Virus record (IMG/VR): IMGVR_UViG_3300037488_001656
Location: 1-20,224 of that record
Length of the DNA: 20,224 nt
Strand: one strand, 5' to 3'
DNA from: a virus
Numbering within the stretch: the first letter of the stretch is position 1; every line of letters starts with the position of its first letter. The notes beneath the pieces were generated by a model that was not told the origin of the DNA, searched no databases, and saw only the letters and a list, made by a program, of their open reading frames with translations. Position numbers and translations under genes: made by a program. Shown piece after piece: positions 16,018 through 20,224 of the stretch.

Positions 16018-17901
16018 TTAAGTGGTATATTGTTTTCGTGCTTCAGTATTAGGATTAGGTTCCCCTATACCATTCGCAGTATTCGCCGCGGTACCAGCTG
16101 CGGTAGTTATCGCTTTTTGAACGTCTGAATTGTTAAAAGCCTGTAATAATTGTGCGGTATCAACATGGGCTGGAGCATCAATTTTAATATTTAAACTAAC
16201 CTCTATAGGAGCCGATGTAGGTTTACTACCACTATCAGAATTACTACCCGTAGGATTGGTTCCTCCACCCATAATAACTTTATCTTCAGGTAATGATGTT
16301 ATTTTAACGTCATTAACTTTAGTTTGAGTATTTGGTTGTGGTGAAACAGGGGTGGCTAAGTTCTCATGTGCCGCAAAAGCATTTACTCCTTTCTTAGCAC
16401 CACCAACAAAAAATTGTAATAATGGGTTTGTAGATTCCCCTAATTCTTTAATGGACTTGGCAGTATTATCGGTTACCTCCTTGAAAGTTCCTTTAAAGAA
16501 GGTTTCAGCCCCCTGTGCGGCAGTTGCTAACGCCTCTAAAAAAGGTGTCCCGTTATTTACAGATGTAATAAAGTTTTCTATACCACCTCCAACAACTTTT
16601 CCAATATTTTTAGATGATAACGATTCTCCACCAAGTACTTGAGTTGTTTTTTTCGCAACAGTTCTCATCGCATCCTCGGCTTGTGTTCCAACTTTAGTTC
16701 GAGACATCCCAAAACCTGTTCTATTCGCAATCGCCGCAATATTCGCATCAATCGACTCTTGGGTACTCAACTGTTGTTCCGCCAATTCTTCCATGGTTTT
16801 TGGTCGACTCGCTTCAATTAATTTTTCAAATGACTCAGGACTAGTGCCAAATTTCTCTATAGCACTATTAATATCCATCTCCTCGCCCTCAACATTAATT
16901 TTCATATCACCATTCGCCCCCATTTCAGTAATATTAGCCAACATCTCTTGTTGTTCTTTGGTGGCAAATTCAGGGAATTTAATCTTACCCATTTTTTGTT
17001 CTAACTCAGCACCACCTAAAGCCATTTTTGTCATTTCCCCATAACTGATACCTAATTCGGAAGAAATCTCCATTAATTGTCGTTTAGCACCTGGCATAAT
17101 TTCAAAATGTCCATCAGCATTAAGTTGAGTGAATTGTTTAGACATTTGAGCAATTTGGTTTTGGAGTTCTGCGGGGTCGTTTTGAGCTAAATCCATTAAT
17201 TTTAATGGGTCTAATAAATCTCCTTGAGCAACACCTAATCTTTGCATTGCCGCAGCCATACCAATCGCTTTTTCAGGGTCAAACATTTTCTCCGCTAAAT
17301 CAAGAGTAGATTTCATGTCAACTCTTAAGTTAACTGCTTGCGCGGCCATTTTTGACATACCCTCAACACCTCCTTGGAAGTTGAATTGATTCATGGATGA
17401 TATGTTTTTCATTACTTGTCCTGAAACCGCTTGAGCATTAACACCAATTTCTCTCGCACTATTAATAACTTTCTCCATTTGGTTACCCACGTCATATAGT
17501 GAGAATCCCGCATTTTTAAACCCATTAATAAGTAGGTCGTTAGATTGACCCGTTACTTTGGCGGTGGCGTAAAGTTTTTCATAAGACTCAGAAGTTAGTA
17601 TAACGTTTCTACCTAATTGAGTTGCTGCTGCTTGTTGTAATGCAACGATATTTTCAAATCCTCCTCCCAATAGAGTAACACTTGTAACCGCATCGGCCAT
17701 TCCAGCTTTAAGTGCGGTAATTTGTTCCCTACCTTGACCAAAACTTTTCGCCACTTCAGCGGCTGAGGCCTCGACCTTACCCATGGTTTCATAAATTTTG
17801 TCAATCTCAAAATTTGATTTAAAAGCCTCCTCGAATTCCCCAAACACACTTTTGGCATATTTTTTAGCCCCTTCTAAACCATCATCATTAGTTCCGCTCA
17901 T
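16018..17901 (-). CDS. Tail length tape measure protein
   Basis: This 627-aa protein is the likely tape measure, the role of T4 gp29 (590 aa), which sets tail tube length and occupies the tube lumen. It is largely helical and rich in Ala, Gln, Met and Lys, with few aromatic residues. The N-terminal half has tape-measure-like helical segments such as GGGFENIVALQQAAATQLG, INSAREIGVNAQAVSGQVM and EKAIGMAAAMQRLGVAQGDL. The second half has a KNIGKVVGGGIENFITSVNN segment, and the C-terminal 90 residues are Thr/Pro/Ser-rich and low in predicted structure. No clear membrane helix or lytic domain is seen. Its place directly after the assembly-chaperone region and before the baseplate genes fits. Similar length to gp29 would predict a tail near T4 length (inference). 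Confidence 0.8.
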   Translation of the reverse strand: MSGTNDDGLEGAKKYAKSVFGEFEEAFKSNFEIDKIYETMGKVEASAAEVAKSFGQGREQITALKAGMADAVTSVTLLGGGFENIVALQQAAATQLGRNVILTSESYEKLYATAKVTGQSNDLLINGFKNAGFSLYDVGNQMEKVINSAREIGVNAQAVSGQVMKNISSMNQFNFQGGVEGMSKMAAQAVNLRVDMKSTLDLAEKMFDPEKAIGMAAAMQRLGVAQGDLLDPLKLMDLAQNDPAELQNQIAQMSKQFTQLNADGHFEIMPGAKRQLMEISSELGISYGEMTKMALGGAELEQKMGKIKFPEFATKEQQEMLANITEMGANGDMKINVEGEEMDINSAIEKFGTSPESFEKLIEASRPKTMEELAEQQLSTQESIDANIAAIANRTGFGMSRTKVGTQAEDAMRTVAKKTTQVLGGESLSSKNIGKVVGGGIENFITSVNNGTPFLEALATAAQGAETFFKGTFKEVTDNTAKSIKELGESTNPLLQFFVGGAKKGVNAFAAHENLATPVSPQPNTQTKVNDVKITSLPEDKVIMGGGTNPTGSNSDSGSKPTSAPIEVSLNIKIDAPAHVDTAQLLQAFNNSDVQKAITTAAGTAANTANGIGEPNPNTEARKQYTT

Positions 17902-17914
17902 TACTTTGTTTTAC

Positions 17915-17922
17915 TATAAATA
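17915..17922 (-). promoter_or_regulatory. TATTTATA motif upstream of the tape measure gene
   Basis: TATTTATA on the minus strand lies 13 nt before the ATG at 17901, followed by GTAAAACAAAGTA. It is one of the four same-orientation copies upstream of structural genes. Confidence 0.45.
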
Positions 17923-17925
17923 CAC

Positions 17926-17961
17926 AATACACCCTTTTTTAAATTAATTTTTGGGTGTATT
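17926..17961 (-). other. Inverted repeat between the small chaperone ORF and the tape measure gene
   Basis: Perfect 9-bp arms AATACACCC (17926-17934) and GGGTGTATT (17953-17961) enclose an 18-nt AT-only loop. The loop holds the stop codon of the small ORF (17944-17946). No U-tract follows on either strand, so it is not a standard terminator. It could be an RNA processing or attenuation structure. Confidence 0.55.
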
Positions 17962-18051
17962 ATGTTCAACTATTTTATTAATAAGAAATTTCCTTTCAAA
18001 GGTGGGCATACGATAAAAGTCAGAATATGAGGTTCTGAGAAATTTTGCCAT
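17944..18051 (-). CDS. Small tail-assembly chaperone-like ORF (35 aa from ATG), possible frameshift extension of the upstream gene
   Basis: I translated this ORF by hand. From ATG 18051 it gives 35 aa including the phrase YSDFYRMPTFERKFLINKIV, which looks like the short conserved ORFs that lie between the gp26-like gene and the tape measure gene in related phages (recalled, not searched). The frame stays open upstream to 18120, in +1 relative to the gp26-like gene. It encodes SSKYRQHLIEEYYL directly before the ATG, which also looks protein-like, so the real product may start earlier. It overlaps the gp26-like C-terminus (stop at 18086), where UUC UAA A could permit a +1 slip resembling RF2-type sites. 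Lambda G/GT-type tail chaperones use programmed frameshifts at the same genomic position. No Shine-Dalgarno sequence precedes the ATG. Reality of the coding region is likely; start or fusion mode is open. Confidence 0.55.
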   Translation of the reverse strand: MAKFLRTSYSDFYRMPTFERKFLINKIVEHNTPKN

Positions 18052-18085
18052 TAAATAATATTCCTCGATAAGGTGTTGTCGATAT

Positions 18086-18844
18086 TTAGAAGAAAGGCCG
18101 AAAGAACTCCACCCCAAAGGCTATCTCGAAAGATACCAGTTCTCCTGATGGGGCATATGTTGTTTTTCTTAGGTCTAATGACGGTTCGTTATCTCTCATG
18201 AAGTTACGGATGAATTTAGAATCCATAATTGGTAGAGTTTCAATAAACATTGCAATTTGTCCTTTATCAGTTGTTCCGTCAATCTCTTGAATTTGTTTAT
18301 TTAATCTCCATGTTACAGTCGGCACAACTCGTCCCGCAGGGTATTGTTCACCTAATTTACTTAATTCAATAATTTCGGAATAGTTTAGAGGTTTCAATTT
18401 AATTGTTACACCTGATTTAGGTAATGTTGTTATAAACAAACCTTCTTCATTAGGTTTACTTTTAGTTTGTTTAATGTTTAATTCGTCTAAAACGACCGTT
18501 GTTACAAATGGTTTATCTGTTTTAGGGTCAGTTAGAGTAACATCATATTCCGGACCAAAAGAAGTATTTCTTAGATAAATCATAATAGCCTCAACGTCAC
18601 CATTTAAAAGTTCTTCAGGTCGTAACTCTGTTTCGTAAATTTTATTTCTAAGTAATGTTAAAATGATATTGGTATTAGCGTTTTGGGACGCACCAATTAA
18701 AATATTTTCATCGTTTGCGGTTAGATATCCGACTTTTATTGATTTCTTTTTAGATTTGTAGAATATTCCACCTGTAGGTAATGTAACCACATCATGAGGT
18801 AAGTTAAATCCATCAGACCCAGCTTTAATTAAATCTTGTTCCAT
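18086..18844 (-). CDS. gp26-like baseplate hub / tail assembly protein
   Basis: This 252-aa protein resembles the T4 gp26-type family found directly before the tape measure gene, with roles in hub or tail assembly. The visible family pattern is VVTLPTGGIFYKSKKKSIKVGYLTANDE at about 19-46, then NTNIILTLLRNKI, then LNGDVEAIMIYLRNTSFGPEYDV (about 79-102). The C-terminal half has IAMFIETLPIMDSKFIRNFM and closes with FGVEFFRPFF. Many relatives have CxxC pairs after the GxEY strand and near the C-terminus; this protein has none, so any metal site is lost. It has no signal peptide or membrane helix. Its stop is overlapped by the open +1 frame of the small ORF at 17944, so a frameshifted longer form is possible. 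ATG 18844 lies 17 nt after the stop of the 46-codon ORF. Confidence 0.75.
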   Translation of the reverse strand: MEQDLIKAGSDGFNLPHDVVTLPTGGIFYKSKKKSIKVGYLTANDENILIGASQNANTNIILTLLRNKIYETELRPEELLNGDVEAIMIYLRNTSFGPEYDVTLTDPKTDKPFVTTVVLDELNIKQTKSKPNEEGLFITTLPKSGVTIKLKPLNYSEIIELSKLGEQYPAGRVVPTVTWRLNKQIQEIDGTTDKGQIAMFIETLPIMDSKFIRNFMRDNEPSLDLRKTTYAPSGELVSFEIAFGVEFFRPFF

Positions 18845-18861
18845 ATTGAATTGTTTTTATA

Positions 18862-19002
18862 TTAAATAATAGGACAAGTATATTTTTTATAAAGATTAAT
18901 TAGTATATTCCCATCTAATATTTCCACAATCATATATCCTATAAATTTTTCAGTTGTTTTATATCCCGACTTATTATCTGTTGTAAAAAATGTAAAATCC
19001 AT
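18862..19002 (-). CDS. Possible small ORF between tail tube and gp26-like genes (46 aa)
   Basis: I translated this by hand: ATG at 19002, stop at 18862, 46 aa, with a Thr/Lys-rich N-terminus, a hydrophobic middle (FIGYMIVEILDGNILINL) and a YKKYTCPII end. I do not recognise it. It fills most of the 222-nt gap between two well-supported genes in a tightly packed cluster, which favours coding. Against it, its first codons lie inside a strong hairpin, and no homologous motif is visible. It may be a small structural or assembly protein, or non-coding. Confidence 0.35.
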   Translation of the reverse strand: MDFTFFTTDNKSGYKTTEKFIGYMIVEILDGNILINLYKKYTCPII

Positions 19003-19034
19003 ATACTATCATAGTATGATACATATACGGATTT
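18995..19034 (-). other. Strong imperfect hairpin downstream of the tail tube gene
   Basis: On the minus strand, AAATCC, a G-U pair, TATA and TATCATA pair with TATGATA, TATA and GGATTT around a very small loop, giving about 18 base pairs with one bulge (19034-18995). The downstream text is TTTTACATTTTTT, a broken U-tract. It may be a terminator or 3' processing hairpin for the abundant tail tube mRNA, or a structure hiding the start codon of the 46-codon ORF, whose ATG lies in the descending arm. Confidence 0.55.
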
Positions 19035-19066
19035 TTATTTTGGGTGTAAAGGGTATGTAAAAAAAT

Positions 19067-19555
19067 CTAGTAAACCAATATACAACGGTCCATTCTAAGT
19101 TGGGCGGTTACGGTTGCAATTTTATCATCAGAATATCCTAATGAGTTAAAGTTAACGTCTTTCATCCATGTACCTTCCATAATCCACTTCTCAATAACTA
19201 CCCCTGTTGGGTCTAACATCTCAAGGTCAACGTTTTTCTTATACCCTGCGGCATAACCCATACGACCTGTTACAGACTCAGCACATAAACGTACCCACTC
19301 CATAAGAGCTTGTGATGCTGAAGGTCCAATTGGGTCCCTAAACGTAACGTTTATCTCACCCCAGTTAAAACGTCCTGCAACATATGTTGAAGTATTTAAG
19401 AAAGGAATCTCAACAGAATTTATGGTTATATGTGGTCTAGCGGCCGTTTCAACGAACCATTCGTTAATCCCTAAAGTTGAAGGAAAACGAAGTATAAATC
19501 GATTGTTCCTTTTCGGTTCGTAAGGAATCGGCATTTTCATTAGTAAATCAGCCAT
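19067..19555 (-). CDS. Tail tube protein (gp19-like)
   Basis: This is the major tail tube subunit of a contractile tail; T4 gp19 is 163 aa and this is 162 aa. It stacks as hexamers to form the inner tube through which DNA passes. The N-terminus (MPIPYEPKRNNRFILRFP) is characteristic, followed by a beta-rich body: PHITINSVEIPFLN, then GRFNWGEINVTFRDPIGPSA, then an ALMEWVR helix, and closing strands (VDLEMLDPTGVVIEKWIMEG, ATVTAQLRMDRCILV). An A-rich leader with AAAC repeats and no Shine-Dalgarno sequence lies upstream, with a TATTTATA motif 33 nt before the ATG, consistent with strong late expression. The following gap holds a hairpin. The family call is secure. Confidence 0.93.
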   Translation of the reverse strand: MADLLMKMPIPYEPKRNNRFILRFPSTLGINEWFVETAARPHITINSVEIPFLNTSTYVAGRFNWGEINVTFRDPIGPSASQALMEWVRLCAESVTGRMGYAAGYKKNVDLEMLDPTGVVIEKWIMEGTWMKDVNFNSLGYSDDKIATVTAQLRMDRCILVY

Positions 19556-19562
19556 TGTATTA

Positions 19563-19580
19563 TTTTTTTGTTTGTTTGTT
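19563..19580 (-). promoter_or_regulatory. A-rich leader with AAAC tandem repeats before the tail tube start
   Basis: The minus strand carries about four AAAC units followed by an A run just upstream of ATG 19555. A-rich leaders in place of Shine-Dalgarno sequences are known from Bacteroidota, where they raise translation. This one precedes what should be among the most abundant virion proteins. The role is inferred. Confidence 0.4.
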
Positions 19581-19588
19581 TAGTTTAT

Positions 19589-19596
19589 TATAAATA
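19589..19596 (-). promoter_or_regulatory. TATTTATA motif upstream of the tail tube gene
   Basis: TATTTATA on the minus strand lies 33 nt before the ATG at 19555, followed by ATAAACTAAAC. This copy has room for a normal leader if it is a -10-type element. Confidence 0.45.
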
Positions 19597-19666
19597 TATC
19601 GAGATGAAAAATTTTCTCTTTACTTTGTTTTTTTTTATTTTAATCTTTCTATTATAAATTGCCTAG

Positions 19667-20224
19667 TTAATATGCTTTTTTTATTCCTCCTGCAGTTAAA
19701 TATGTTTTAATTATATTATCTGGTTCTTTTTCAAATGCTGATTTAACTTTTTCAACATTTCTTATATCATCATCTGAAAATCCTATTGTAGGTAGAAAAT
19801 TATTAGTTACTTTGTTTTTAAGAAATGCGTCCTTATGAATTTTTGAAGACATCTCCCTAACAAATTGGACAAATTCTTTTAAAGCCTTAATTTTACCTTC
19901 TTCAGGGTTGGTTGCAGAACCTTCACCATAAGTAACAGGATAAAACTTACACATATCAAGATATTCTCTAATCATGTCTTTTTTAGACATTTCACCTTCA
20001 TCGGCCAAATCTCTATATTTTTCCAAATTCTTAACTAATTCATTTGAACTAATTCCCATATGGTTAGATACAATAAGATTATAACACGCCTCTTTAATAA
20101 CACTTGGGGTATGTCCCCTAGCAGTTACTATAGAAAAAATTGACCCGTTGTTAATTGCCTCAACAAAGTCTCTCCAAGCAGGACCTGGTTTACCTAATAA
20201 AGAATCAACAATAAATTGTCTATC
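19667..20224 (-). CDS. HAD-like phosphatase-type protein, C-terminal part, cut by window edge
   Basis: The reading frame is open from the window edge at 20224 to the stop at 19667 (185 residues), so the ATG at 20059 is internal and the true start lies outside the window. Just inside the edge the protein reads GKPGPAWRDFVEAINNGSIFS, then IVTARGHTPSVIKEACYNLI. This resembles motif II of haloacid dehalogenase-type hydrolases (strand plus Thr-Ala-Arg-Gly, followed by a helix), as seen in phage proteins annotated as HAD or RNA-repair-like. The catalytic DxDx(T/V) motif would be in the missing N-terminal part. The rest is helical and charged: SSNELVKNLEKYRDLADEG, then a LDMCKFYPVTYG segment that may be another active-site loop. 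It lies 111 nt upstream of the tail tube gene. Function beyond the fold is unknown, and the fold itself is only moderately supported. Confidence 0.6.
   Translation of the reverse strand, partial: DRQFIVDSLLGKPGPAWRDFVEAINNGSIFSIVTARGHTPSVIKEACYNLIVSNHMGISSNELVKNLEKYRDLADEGEMSKKDMIREYLDMCKFYPVTYGEGSATNPEEGKIKALKEFVQFVREMSSKIHKDAFLKNKVTNNFLPTIGFSDDDIRNVEKVKSAFEKEPDNIIKTYLTAGGIKKAY

Noticed and set aside
4089-17044. Plus-strand open frames of about 60-106 codons within the hub, baseplate and tape measure genes
   Set aside because: They are antisense shadows of long, well-supported minus-strand genes, with low-complexity or implausible translations and no independent start signals.
19600-19640. 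Inverted-repeat-like GAGATGAAAAATTTTCTC and a long T run on the plus strand upstream of the tail tube gene
   Set aside because: Pairing has no loop and is mostly A-T; the T run is on the wrong strand to be a terminator for the minus-strand genes.
1-20224. tRNA genes, CRISPR arrays, insertion sequences or attachment sites
   Set aside because: I looked for cloverleaf-like stems, regular spaced repeats, transposase motifs and terminal repeats, and saw none.

Overview
The window is a block of a contractile-tailed, T4-like (myovirus-type) phage genome. Every gene I support is on the minus strand, so transcription runs from high to low coordinates. The DNA is AT-rich. The start codons lack Shine-Dalgarno sequences and are often preceded by A-rich leaders (for example the AAAC repeats before the tail-tube gene). 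This is typical of Bacteroidota and their phages, so a Bacteroidota (possibly flavobacterial) host is my inference. No marker in the window proves it.

Right part (20224 down to about 17900): a gene cut by the window edge that looks like the C-terminal part of a HAD-type phosphatase; a gp19-type tail tube protein; a 46-codon possible ORF under a strong hairpin; a gp26-like tail/baseplate assembly protein; and a very small overlapping +1-frame ORF just before the tape measure gene, in the position of a tail-assembly chaperone extension.

Middle (17901 down to 2466): the tape measure protein (627 aa), a 1675-aa baseplate protein carrying an OmpA-like domain, a small gp53/LysM-like baseplate wedge protein, and a giant 2403-aa baseplate hub protein. 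The hub ends in a gp27/gpD-type hub motif, a glucosaminidase-like lytic domain, a Thr-Pro linker and a C-terminal domain. Two small genes of unknown function follow, one with a proline-rich 9-residue repeat. Together these encode most of a tail: tube, length ruler, assembly factors, and hub/wedge with cell-wall-directed domains. The run ends at a clear intrinsic terminator (2436-2462).

Left part (2424 down to 1): a DNA replication/recombination module. A strong promoter-like sequence precedes a gp32-type single-strand DNA-binding protein. A hairpin-plus-U-tract terminator follows it, then a UvsX/RecA-type recombinase and a 5'-3' exonuclease (T4 RNase H/FEN type) cut by the window edge.

A TATTTATA motif recurs in sense orientation 13-33 nt upstream of four structural genes and is a candidate late promoter or translation signal. 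No tRNA, CRISPR, insertion sequence or integrase was seen, and there is no gene-free stretch longer than about 300 bases.
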